Shown here piece by piece: positions 6,311 to 11,958 of a DNA stretch of 12,556 nucleotides. The notes beneath the pieces were generated by a model. That model was not told where the DNA came from, searched no databases, and was given only the letters and a program-made list of their open reading frames with translations. Made by a program: the position numbers and the translations under genes. The DNA lies in NCBI GenBank assembly GCA_025964065.1, contig JAOPZO010000255.1, forward strand, positions 1 to 12,556. Reading direction: 5' to 3'. The DNA is from Solirubrobacterales bacterium. GTDB lineage: Bacteria > Actinomycetota > Thermoleophilia > Solirubrobacterales > Solirubrobacteraceae. The first letter of the stretch is position 1. Every line of letters starts with the position of its first letter.

Positions 6311-6366
6311 GGTGGCCACCAGGACATCCGGTGGACACCTGGAACACCAGGTTCTGACACCAGGTC
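6311..6366. repeat. Cluster of CACC(A/T)GG repeats, possible integrase arm or operator sites
   Basis: Four 8-base units lie in 50 bases: CCACCAGG (6317-6324), ACACCTGG (6335-6342), ACACCAGG (6344-6351) and ACACCAGG (6357-6364). A perfect palindrome GGTGGCCACC (6311-6320) overlaps the first unit. The cluster sits immediately upstream of the integrase remnant and between it and the tRNA-Arg 3' end. Arm-type sites, or operators of an element's regulator, are expected at that position. Confidence 0.4.
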
Positions 6367-6396
6367 CAAGATCTAGGCCCACCGACGAGCGTAAAC

Positions 6397-6410
6397 GCCT
6401 GTTTGCAGGC
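6397..6410 (-). terminator. Short hairpin downstream of tRNA-Arg
   Basis: On the minus strand GCCTG-CAAA-CAGGC forms a five-pair hairpin with a four-base loop, followed by GTTTAC, beginning 11 bases after the tRNA-Arg 3' end. Placement suits the end of the tRNA transcript. The stem and T run are both short. Confidence 0.4.
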
Positions 6411-6420
6411 TATTTCGGAG

Positions 6421-6494
6421 CGCCCCCGCCCCGATTCGAACGGGGGACCTGCGGATTAGAAGGCCGCTGCTCTATCCAGCTGAGCTACGGGGGC
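6421..6494 (-). tRNA. tRNA-Arg (anticodon UCU)
   Basis: The minus strand folds as a 74-base cloverleaf: acceptor GCCCCCG/CGGGGGC (seven pairs), D-stem GCTC/GAGC, anticodon loop CTTCTAA giving UCU, and T-arm CCCCG-TTCGAAT-CGGGG. The discriminator is G, and CCA is not encoded. The anticodon stem is GCGGC/TCCGC, so the innermost pair (31-39) is a C-U mismatch where a C-G pair would be expected. The gene reads AGA, a rare codon in a GC-rich genome. It follows tRNA-Pro by 44 bases, probably in one transcript. Its 3' end is the likely attachment target of the adjacent integrase remnant. Confidence 0.95.
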
Positions 6495-6538
6495 GTGCCC
6501 GCCGAAGGCTAGAGGCCGGTGGCGGGAGGTCCAGCAGG

Positions 6539-6612
6539 TCGGGGTGACCGGATTTGAACCGATGATCTCCTCGTCCCAAACGAGGCGCGTTACCAGGCTT
6601 CGCTACACCCCG
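6539..6612 (-). tRNA. tRNA-Pro (anticodon UGG)
   Basis: The minus strand gives acceptor CGGGGTG/CACCCCG, anticodon stem CCTCG/CGAGG around loop TTTGGGA (anticodon UGG) and T-arm ATCGG-TTCAAAT-CCGGT, with discriminator A and no encoded CCA. The arms and length (74 bases) are normal for bacterial tRNA-Pro. It decodes CCN proline codons. It lies first in a Pro-Arg pair. Confidence 0.96.
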
Positions 6613-6624
6613 ACGTCGCCCCAG

Positions 6625-6630
6625 ATGCTA
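6625..6630 (-). promoter_or_regulatory. -10-like box upstream of the tRNA pair
   Basis: On the minus strand TAGCAT ends 12 bases before the 5' end of tRNA-Pro, which would start transcription a few bases upstream of the mature tRNA. No good -35 box is visible in the GC-rich bases before it. Confidence 0.4.
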
Positions 6631-7052
6631 ACGAGCCGGCGGCGGCGTCCTCGCCACGGATCCGTGAGCGCCCTCGAGGCCCCCGACGCAGGGGCTCGAT
6701 GGGCGCCCGCCGCGTCCCGGCGCTTCGCGCGACGGCGGGAGCGCTATAAGGGGGAGGCGAGCGATCAACCCCGCGATGCGACTTTCGCGACTCTCGGCCC
6801 GAGCCGGCGGGCCCGCCGGCGCCGCGAGAGGGCCGATGCGCGGCGAGGAACCCCATGTCGGTCCTCTCGCGGGCCCCGAGCCCACTGCTCCCGCCGGCGT
6901 CCACCCATCCTGGACGCCGCGTCCAGTTTCCGTCCACTCCGGGCCGCACGGCGTCAAGCGGGCGGGCCCGTGCCCCGATGGACGTCATGCCCCGCGGGAC
7001 CCATCCAGCCCGCACCGGCGTTCCCCTCCCCGTTCCACGAAGGCAACCCGTC
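6631..7052. other. Long intergenic region between the tRNAs and CAP gene 2
   Basis: About 420 bases without a supported gene. The open frames here are Arg/Pro/Ser/Gly-rich on both strands and look like GC-driven shadows. It contains TATAAG at 6745-6750 (a possible -10 box) and a nested inverted repeat at 6791-6830. It may hold the promoter and long leader of the CAP gene at 7053. Confidence 0.4.
6803..6820. repeat. Perfect 18-base palindrome within a larger inverted repeat
   Basis: GCCGGCGGGCCCGCCGGC is its own reverse complement. It is flanked by CTCTCG (6791-6796) and CGAGAG (6825-6830), which pair with each other. No T run follows on either strand, so it does not look like an intrinsic terminator. 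It could be a dyad operator or a cruciform-prone site. Confidence 0.6.
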
Positions 7053-7688
7053 ATGCGCCTCCCGATCCTCACCACCGCCGCCGCCCTCACCCTCGCCGTC
7101 GCCCTCCCCGGCGCCGCCCAGGCCGCGACGCCGACGGCCCAGCTGCCCTGCGTCGAAGTGCTCCTCGTGAGCATCAGCTGCCCGCAATCGCCCGCGCCAA
7201 GAGCCGGCCAGGCGTGCCCGGGCCGCCACCTCGCGCCGAGCGCCGCGACCCTCGCCCGCGTCCGGACCGCGACCCATTGCCTCATCAACCAGCAGCGCAC
7301 GAAGCGCGGCCTGAAGAAGCTCAAGTCGGTCACGACGCTCCAGCGCGTCGCCACGGCCTACGCCAAGCGCATGGCCCGCGAGGACTTCTTCGAGCACACC
7401 TCCCCCGACGGCGGCACGTTCCTCTCGCGCATCAAGCGCACGAGCTACCTCCGCGGCGGCCTCTCCCGCTGGTCCGTCGGGGAGAACATCGCGTGGGCCA
7501 CCGGCGAGCTCGCGACGCCGGAGCGGATCGTCCGCGCGTGGATGGCCTCCCCCGGTCACAAGCGCAACATCCTGAACTCGCGCTTCACGGAGCTCGGCCT
7601 CGGCGTCGCGGTCGGCGCACCGGAAGCCGGCGCGGACGCGGCCGACGCCGCGACCTACGTCAACGAGTTCGGCGAGCGCCGCCGCTGA
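7053..7688 (+). CDS. Secreted CAP/SCP-domain protein (paralog 2)
   Basis: This 211-residue protein opens with a clean Sec signal peptide: MRLPILTTAAALTLAVALPG then AAQA, with likely cleavage before ATPTA at residue 25. A Cys-bearing linker (C33, C43, C55) precedes a CAP domain: THCLINQQRTKRGLKKL (74-90), H115 in DFFEHTSPDG, E144 in SVGENIAWA, H169 in MASPGHKRNIL and the closing strand ATYVNEFG. The putative metal-binding H/E/H set is intact. ATG 7053 is chosen for the signal peptide; GAAGG at 7039-7043 is a possible ribosome-binding site. In-frame extensions upstream are Pro/Arg-rich and unconvincing. The protein is exported, and its precise role is unknown, as for most bacterial CAP proteins. 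It shares domain order with the CAP protein at 4054-4611, with a longer N-terminal linker. Confidence 0.92.
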   Translation: MRLPILTTAAALTLAVALPGAAQAATPTAQLPCVEVLLVSISCPQSPAPRAGQACPGRHLAPSAATLARVRTATHCLINQQRTKRGLKKLKSVTTLQRVATAYAKRMAREDFFEHTSPDGGTFLSRIKRTSYLRGGLSRWSVGENIAWATGELATPERIVRAWMASPGHKRNILNSRFTELGLGVAVGAPEAGADAADAATYVNEFGERRR

Positions 7689-7722
7689 GGCGGTGGGCCC
7701 CCGCCGCACGCGCCGCCGCTGG

Positions 7723-7728
7723 TAGCGT
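7723..7728 (+). promoter_or_regulatory. -10-like box, leaderless start of the DUF1015 gene
   Basis: TAGCGT lies 10 bases before the ATG at 7739, in the short gap after CAP gene 2. No Shine-Dalgarno sequence precedes the ATG. The spacing suits transcription starting at or very near the start codon. Confidence 0.45.
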
Positions 7729-7738
7729 CGGGCCGCTG

Positions 7739-8995
7739 ATGGCCGACCTCCAGCCCCTGCGCGCCCTGCACTACGACCTCGACGTCGCGGGGCCGCTCCA
7801 GGCCCTGATCGCGCCGCCGTACGACGTCGTCGACACGGACCAGCGCGCCGCCCTGCAGGCCCGTTCGCCGTACAACGTCGTCGGCGTCGACCTGCCCCGG
7901 GGCGAGCCCGACCCGTACGAGCACGCGGCGAAGCTCCTCGCGGAGTGGCAGGCCGAGCGCGCCCTCGTCCGTGACGCGGAGCCCGCGCTCTGGGCGCTCG
8001 AGCAGCGCTACACCGGCCCCGACGGGAGCGCGAAGGTCCGTCGTGGCGTCCTCGCCCGCGTGCCGGTGACGGACTACGGCCCGGGCGCGATCCGGCCACA
8101 CGAGCGCACGCACCCGGGGCCGAAGGAGGACCGCCTGCGCCTCGCGCGCGCGACCAAGGCGAACATCTCCCCGATCTTCGCCCTGCACGCCGGGGACGCG
8201 GTCGGCCCGCTCACCGCCGGGCTCGGGGACGCGGAGCCGTGGGGCGAGGCGACGGACGACGAGGGCACGCAGAACCGCCTGTGGCGCATCTCGGACCCGG
8301 AGCGGATCGCCGCCGCGCAGGAGGCCGTCGCCGGCTCCGAGCTGCTCATCGCCGACGGCCACCACCGTTACGAGACCGCCCGCGCGTACGCCGACGAGGT
8401 CGGCGGCGAGGGCGAGCACCGCTTCGTCCTGATGCTGCTCGTCTCGCTCGAGGACCCGGGCCTCACGATCTTCCCGACCCACCGGCTCCTGGACGGACTG
8501 AAGGACACGGCGAAGCAGGAGGCGCTTCGCGACACGCTCCTGCAGCACTTCGACATCGAGCGGGTCGAGGCGCACGAGCTCGCGCCGCCGCTCCTCCCGG
8601 GCGGACCGCTGCAGTTCGGCTACATCGACAGCGTCCACCAGCAGCCCTTCCGTCTCACGCTGAGGGACTGGGCGAGCGCCGACCGCGTGCTCGCGGGGAT
8701 GCCGGAGGCCTACCGCCGCCTGGACACCGCGGTGCTCGAGGCGCTCGTGCTCATGGGGCCCGTGGGCCTCACGGAGGACGACATCTCGCACTTGAACGGC
8801 CTGGGGTACTCCAGGACGGACGCCGAGGCCCTCGAGCTCGTCCGCTCGGGCACGTACGACGCCGCGTTCTTCCTCCGCCCGACCCCGGTCGAGCAGGTGC
8901 AGGCCATCGCCGCCGCCGGCGTGAACATGCCGCCCAAGTCGACGTTCTTCTATCCGAAGGTGCCGACCGGCCTGCTGTTCAACCCACTGGCCTGA
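7739..8995 (+). CDS. DUF1015 family protein
   Basis: This 418-residue soluble protein has normal length for DUF1015 and shows its hallmark motifs in order: the N-terminal IAPPYDVVD (24-32), NVVGVDLP (46-53), HERTHPGPKEDRL (121-133), ANISPIF (141-147), the central IADGHHRYETA (204-214) and the C-terminal NMPPKSTFFYPKVPTGL (396-412). The ADGHHRY loop resembles the nucleotide-binding loop of ParB/Srx-fold proteins such as archaeal SerK serine kinase, so a phosphotransfer role is possible. No function is established for most bacterial members. ATG 7739 precedes the conserved N-terminus by a typical distance and follows a -10-like box. The gene is monocistronic or the first of a run with OsmC and Nudix, which has its own promoter-like box at 9014. 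Confidence 0.95.
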   Translation: MADLQPLRALHYDLDVAGPLQALIAPPYDVVDTDQRAALQARSPYNVVGVDLPRGEPDPYEHAAKLLAEWQAERALVRDAEPALWALEQRYTGPDGSAKVRRGVLARVPVTDYGPGAIRPHERTHPGPKEDRLRLARATKANISPIFALHAGDAVGPLTAGLGDAEPWGEATDDEGTQNRLWRISDPERIAAAQEAVAGSELLIADGHHRYETARAYADEVGGEGEHRFVLMLLVSLEDPGLTIFPTHRLLDGLKDTAKQEALRDTLLQHFDIERVEAHELAPPLLPGGPLQFGYIDSVHQQPFRLTLRDWASADRVLAGMPEAYRRLDTAVLEALVLMGPVGLTEDDISHLNGLGYSRTDAEALELVRSGTYDAAFFLRPTPVEQVQAIAAAGVNMPPKSTFFYPKVPTGLLFNPLA

Positions 8996-9013
8996 GCCGC
9001 GCCCGCACGTGCG

Positions 9014-9019
9014 TACGAT
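9014..9019 (+). promoter_or_regulatory. -10-like box, leaderless start of the OsmC gene
   Basis: TACGAT ends 9 bases before ATG 9029. A GTG at 9020 in the same frame would add three residues but begins only one base after the box, too close to be transcribed. The box therefore supports ATG 9029. Confidence 0.5.
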
Positions 9020-9028
9020 GTGGGAACC

Positions 9029-9433
9029 ATGAAGGCCACGTCGACGCGCGCAGGGAGCTTCAAGCAGGTCGTGAAGGTCCGCGACCACCAGCTGACCGCG
9101 GACGAGCCCGCCGAAGTCGGCGGCGAGGACGCCGGGCCGAGCCCGCAGGAGCTGCTCGCCGCCTCGCTCGCGTCGTGCACCGCGATCACCATGGAGATGT
9201 ACGCGCAACGCAAGGGCTGGGAGATCGGCGAGGTCGAGGTCGAGTGCACCTACTCCCCGGCCGAGCGCGGCTGCCCGACCCGGTTCCAGCTCACGCTGCG
9301 GATCCCCGCGTCGGTCCCGGACGACGTCGCCCGCAAGCTGCAGATCATCGCCGCGAAGTGCCCCGTGCACCGCACGCTGGACGGCGAAGTGATGTTCGAA
9401 GAGCGCGTTGAGCGCGTCGCCCTCGCTCGCTGA
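9029..9433 (+). CDS. OsmC/Ohr family peroxide-reducing protein
   Basis: This 134-residue protein has the full OsmC fold plan. The two active-site cysteines are in the expected settings: C50 in ELLAASLASCTAITMEMYAQ, preceded by SPQELL, and C111 in AAKCPVHRTL. In the family the first cysteine is oxidised by organic hydroperoxides and the second forms the disulfide, usually recycled by lipoyl proteins. Between them lie the beta strands EVEVECTYSP and RFQLTLRIP, followed by VPDDVARKLQIIA. The protein is cytosolic and dimeric by family rule. It belongs to the general OsmC-like (YhfA-like) group; the exact subgroup is not assigned. Its 3' end overlaps the Nudix gene by 26 bases, suggesting a joint transcript. 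Confidence 0.92.
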   Translation: MKATSTRAGSFKQVVKVRDHQLTADEPAEVGGEDAGPSPQELLAASLASCTAITMEMYAQRKGWEIGEVEVECTYSPAERGCPTRFQLTLRIPASVPDDVARKLQIIAAKCPVHRTLDGEVMFEERVERVALAR

Positions 9434-10025
9434 GGGCGAGCCGCTCGGCCGGGAGGCGGTCGCCGCCGCCCTCGCCGACGTGCTGCTCACCCCGCGCGAC
9501 GCCGCGGCGCTGGAGGTCCACGGCCGCACGGACGCCGCGGTGCTCGTCCCGCTCTTCATCGCCGGAGACGAGCTCCACGTCGTGCTGACCCGCCGCCGCG
9601 ACGACATGCGCCGCCATGCGGGCGAGGTCTCCTTCCCCGGCGGCCGCGCGGACCCGGAGGACGCAGACCTGCCGAGCACCGCGCTGCGCGAGGCGCACGA
9701 GGAGATCGGGCTCCCACCCGCGGCGGTCCAGCTCATCGGGGCGCTGCAGCCGACGCCCACGATCGCGACGAACTACGCGGTCTACCCCTTCGTCGGGCTC
9801 ATCGAGCCCGGCTTCGCGTGGGAGCCGAGCGCCGGCGAGGTCGCCGAGGTGCTGGAGCTCCCGCTCGGCGCGCTGCGCGCGGGGCACGGCCGCCGACGCA
9901 TGCTGCGCCGGGGCGTGCCGTTCCGCACGGACGTCTACGTCGTCGGCGAGACCCTGGTGTGGGGCGCCACGGCGCGGATGCTGGGCGACCTGCTCGAGCG
10001 CGTGCCGGCCGCCCTGACCCGCTAG
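9408..10025 (+). CDS. Nudix hydrolase, CoA-pyrophosphatase type (NudL-like)
   Basis: This 205-residue protein carries the CoA-diphosphatase signature LTRRRDDMRRHAGEVSFPGG (60-79), joined to the Nudix box GGRADPEDAD...ALREAHEEIGL (78-102) with the metal-binding REAHEE at 94-99. The upstream LTxRxxxxRxHxGxxSFPGG extension is what separates CoA and coenzyme-derivative hydrolases from other Nudix enzymes. The downstream PTPTIATNYAVYPFVG (116-130) also fits. It probably splits CoA or oxidised CoA to phosphopantetheine and 3',5'-ADP. The TTG at 9408 is chosen because it gives the usual 45-residue lead-in; it lies inside the OsmC gene (26-base overlap). It converges with the peroxiredoxin gene 15 bases away. 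Confidence 0.9.
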   Translation: MSASPSLAEGEPLGREAVAAALADVLLTPRDAAALEVHGRTDAAVLVPLFIAGDELHVVLTRRRDDMRRHAGEVSFPGGRADPEDADLPSTALREAHEEIGLPPAAVQLIGALQPTPTIATNYAVYPFVGLIEPGFAWEPSAGEVAEVLELPLGALRAGHGRRRMLRRGVPFRTDVYVVGETLVWGATARMLGDLLERVPAALTR

Positions 10026-10040
10026 CTGCGCCGGCGCTGC

Positions 10041-10706
10041 CTACGCGGCGGTCGGGTCCGGGACGATCCGGATGTACGGGCGGGCGCCCTTCCAGCCGTC
10101 CGGGTACTTCTCCTTCGCCTGCTCGTCCGAGACGGAGCCGGCGATGATGACGTCGTCGCCCGGGGTCCACTGGGCGGGGGTCGCGACGGCGTGCTTCGCG
10201 GTGAGCTGCAGGGAGTCGATGACCCGGAGGACCTCGTCGAAGTTGCGTCCCGTGGTCATGGGGTAGATCAGGACGAGCTTGACCTTCTTGTCCGGCCCGA
10301 CGACGAACACGTTGCGGACCGTGGCGTTCTGCGCCGGGGTGCGGCTCGTGGACTCGCCCTCGACGTCGGCCGGCAGCATCCCGTAGAGCTTCGAGACGTT
10401 GTGGTCCGTGTCCGCGATCAACGGGTAGTTCGGCGCGGTCCCCTGGATGGCCTCGATGTCCTCGGCCCAGGTGTCGTGGTTGTCGACGGGGTCGACGGAG
10501 AGCCCGATGATCTTCGTGTCGCGCTTGTCGAACTCCGGCTTGATCGAGGCCATGTAGCCGAGCTCGGTCGAGCAGACGGGCGTGAAGTCGCGGGGGTGCG
10601 AGAAGAGCACGGCCCACGAGTCGCCGATCCAGTCGTGGAAGGAGATGCGGCCTTCGGTGGTCTCGGCCTCGAAGTCCGGAGCGGTGTCGCCGATCGTGAG
10701 TGACAT
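10041..10706 (-). CDS. 1-Cys peroxiredoxin (Prx6-type, AhpC/TSA family)
   Basis: This 221-residue thiol peroxidase begins MSLTIGDTAPDFEAETTEGR. The active-site loop SHPRDFTPVCSTELG (36-50) carries the peroxidatic cysteine C45 with the P-x-x-x-(S/T)-x-x-C spacing. The long C-terminal half (VRNVFVVGPDKKVKLVLIYP, RNFDEVLRVIDSLQL, then PAQWTPGDDVII and KGARPYIRIVPDP) identifies the Prx6 subfamily; no resolving cysteine is seen. It reduces hydrogen peroxide and organic or lipid peroxides in the cytosol. A TTG one codon upstream could add one Met, but ATG 10706 is the conserved start. It follows a -10-like box by 6 bases. It lies convergent to the Nudix gene and divergent from the small membrane protein at 10769. 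Confidence 0.96.
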   Translation of the reverse strand: MSLTIGDTAPDFEAETTEGRISFHDWIGDSWAVLFSHPRDFTPVCSTELGYMASIKPEFDKRDTKIIGLSVDPVDNHDTWAEDIEAIQGTAPNYPLIADTDHNVSKLYGMLPADVEGESTSRTPAQNATVRNVFVVGPDKKVKLVLIYPMTTGRNFDEVLRVIDSLQLTAKHAVATPAQWTPGDDVIIAGSVSDEQAKEKYPDGWKGARPYIRIVPDPTAA

Positions 10707-10712
10707 CAAGCG

Positions 10713-10718
10713 AACGTA
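10713..10718 (-). promoter_or_regulatory. -10-like box of the peroxiredoxin gene
   Basis: On the minus strand TACGTT stands 6 bases before the ATG, with no ribosome-binding site. It lies in the 62-base gap shared with the divergent gene at 10769. No clear -35 box or regulator dyad is visible. Confidence 0.5.
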
Positions 10719-10756
10719 TCAAAGGCGACCGGCTTTCGAGTGATTCCGAGCGGTGG

Positions 10757-10762
10757 CATGAT
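10757..10762 (+). promoter_or_regulatory. Possible -10-like box of the small membrane protein gene
   Basis: CATGAT ends 6 bases before ATG 10769. It departs from TANNNT at the first base but keeps the 6-base spacing used by the divergent peroxiredoxin promoter. Confidence 0.3.
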
Positions 10763-10768
10763 GCGCCG

Positions 10769-11002
10769 ATGGAGAAGCAGCGCGGCAAGCAGACCGTCGA
10801 GGAGCTCGTCCGGCAGAACAAGGGGCCGGGGTTCGTGGTCGGCAGCCTGCGCACGCTCGCGGGGCTCGCGGTCGCCGTCGCGATCGGCGCGGTCATCTTC
10901 TTCGGCGCCTCCGCGCTCGAGGGCGACGACGAGCCGGAGCTCGCGCCGTGGAACACGTCGTCCGCCCCGTCGGTCGGCCCCGCGCCGCTCGCCGACCAGT
11001 AG
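10769..11002 (+). CDS. Small single-pass membrane protein
   Basis: This 77-residue protein has a charged cytosolic head MEKQRGKQTVEELVRQNKG, a transmembrane helix at about 30-49 (LAGLAVAVAIGAVIFFGASA) and an acidic then Pro/Ala-rich tail EGDDEPELAPWNTSSAP. The basic-in, acidic-out charge pattern supports an N-in topology. I do not recognise a named family. ATG 10769 is preferred to in-frame codons upstream because the upstream extension overlaps the peroxiredoxin promoter and start. It converges on the Rossmann protein gene with only 9 bases between stop codons. Confidence 0.75.
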   Translation: MEKQRGKQTVEELVRQNKGPGFVVGSLRTLAGLAVAVAIGAVIFFGASALEGDDEPELAPWNTSSAPSVGPAPLADQ

Positions 11003-11011
11003 CGCCCGCTC

Positions 11012-11521
11012 CTAGCGAGTCGCCCAGCCCCGCTCCTGGCCCAGGAGCGAGTCGACGAGGTCCGCCGTCTCGCGCAGCCAGGTTCCCCGATCCCCGCGCG
11101 GATCGGCTCGCAGCATGCGGAACGGGATCTCGTTCTTGCGGTTCGCCTCGCGGACCTCGTGCGCGCCGCCCTCCAGCAGCGCCGGGTCCACGGTGCCCGT
11201 CGCCTCGTAGACGACGCCGCGCACCGTCGAGTCCGTCACCCGCTCGAGCATCATCGTCAGGCGCGAGCCGTGCAGGGCCGCGACGTCGCCGCCCTCGGCG
11301 GTCCCGAGAAGCCAGAAGAGCACGGTGACGTTGTCGAGCGCGTAGCGGAGCGTGCCGATCGCGTCCGGGGTGCCGACCCAGCACTCCCCGCCTGCCGCCT
11401 CGATCTCCGCCCGGCGTGCACCCTCGCGGCTCACGACGCGCACGGCGTGGCCGTCCGCGACGAGCGAGCGGGTGAGGTCCAGGCCGCGGCAGGAGCCGCC
11501 GCCGACCACAAGCGCCCTCAC
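11012..11521 (-). CDS. Short NAD(P)-binding Rossmann protein (epimerase/NmrA-like)
   Basis: This 169-residue protein starts with the first strand and glycine-rich loop MRALVVGGGSCRGLDLTRSL, followed by DGHAVRVVSREGARRAEIEA (second strand ending in a basic residue set, suggesting NADP) and VTVLFWLLGTAEGG, a third-strand region. VRGVVYEATGTVDPALLEGG and IPFRMLRADP resemble atypical short-chain dehydrogenase/NmrA-like proteins. It is much shorter than typical SDR epimerases and has no clear YxxxK, so it may be a sensor or a reductase of unknown substrate. The GTG start overlaps the upstream stop as GTGA (11518-11521), implying translational coupling with the membrane-anchored protein. Confidence 0.8.
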   Translation of the reverse strand: MRALVVGGGSCRGLDLTRSLVADGHAVRVVSREGARRAEIEAAGGECWVGTPDAIGTLRYALDNVTVLFWLLGTAEGGDVAALHGSRLTMMLERVTDSTVRGVVYEATGTVDPALLEGGAHEVREANRKNEIPFRMLRADPRGDRGTWLRETADLVDSLLGQERGWATR

Positions 11522-11919
11522 AGCGGCCCGCCGATGGACCGCTTGTACTCCTCGAGGCTCAGCGGAGGCTGGCCCTTCTTGCGGCGGCGGGCGTTCTTCG
11601 CGTCGAGCATCTGTGCGATCTCCAAGTCTCCTACGTCGTCGTCACGGCGCTTGTGGGCCAGCGCCGTCTCCTTCGAGAGCTCCGCTGCGATCGAGTCCTC
11701 GGTGAGCTCGGGCTTACCGCGCGCGCGGCGGCGCGCGTTCGTCGCCCGGAGCATCTGGTCGAGGTCGTCGATCTCGTTCTGCACCTCGACCTCGGCCGAG
11801 CGGGTCGGCTTCCAGTCGACGGACTCCGCGCCCGAGCCGGGGTAGAAGCGCCCGATCAGCAGCAGCGCGATCACGAGCCCGCCGACGCCACCCAGGATGA
11901 TGACCGCGAACGGGTCCAT
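11518..11919 (-). CDS. Membrane-anchored protein with an internal duplicated motif
   Basis: This 133-residue protein has an N-terminal transmembrane helix (VIILGGVGGLVIALLLIG, 6-23), then a soluble charged region. Two copies of one motif lie 48 residues apart: QMLRATNARRRARGKPELTE (55-74) and QMLDAKNARRRKKGQPPLSL (103-122), each followed by an acidic helix (EDSIAAEL; EEYKRSI). The Arg-rich core could bind nucleic acid, acidic lipid or protein; the sequence does not decide. No named family is recognised. ATG 11919 lies 6 bases after a -10-like box on the minus strand. It is the first gene of a two-gene operon with the Rossmann protein. Confidence 0.8.
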   Translation of the reverse strand: MDPFAVIILGGVGGLVIALLLIGRFYPGSGAESVDWKPTRSAEVEVQNEIDDLDQMLRATNARRRARGKPELTEDSIAAELSKETALAHKRRDDDVGDLEIAQMLDAKNARRRKKGQPPLSLEEYKRSIGGPL

Positions 11920-11925
11920 CGGCCG

Positions 11926-11935
11926 AGTCTAGGGT
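11926..11935. promoter_or_regulatory. Overlapping divergent -10-like boxes
   Basis: The minus-strand box TAGACT (11926-11931) lies 6 bases before ATG 11919. The plus-strand box TAGGGT (11930-11935) lies 23 bases before ATG 11959 and shares two base pairs with it. If both are real, polymerase cannot occupy both promoters at once. Confidence 0.4.
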
Positions 11936-11958
11936 CCGCCCGTACCCCTCGTCGCGCC

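Noticed and set aside
6776..7738. Long in-frame upstream extension of the DUF1015 frame
   Set aside because: The extension is Pro/Arg-rich, overlaps the CAP gene in another frame and lies upstream of the conserved start with its own -10-like box.
7655..9760. 701-codon open frame on the minus strand across DUF1015, OsmC and Nudix
   Set aside because: Antisense shadow of three well-supported plus-strand genes. The translation is Arg/Gly/Ala-rich without family motifs and is produced by GC-rich third positions.
10026..10040. GC palindrome GCGCCGGCGC between the Nudix and peroxiredoxin stop codons, considered as a terminator
   Set aside because: There is no loop and no T run on either strand, so an intrinsic terminator cannot be supported.
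10700..10768. Upstream-extended start of the small membrane protein (23 extra residues)
   Set aside because: It would overlap the peroxiredoxin start and promoter. ATG 10769 gives a normal cytosolic head and follows a -10-like box.
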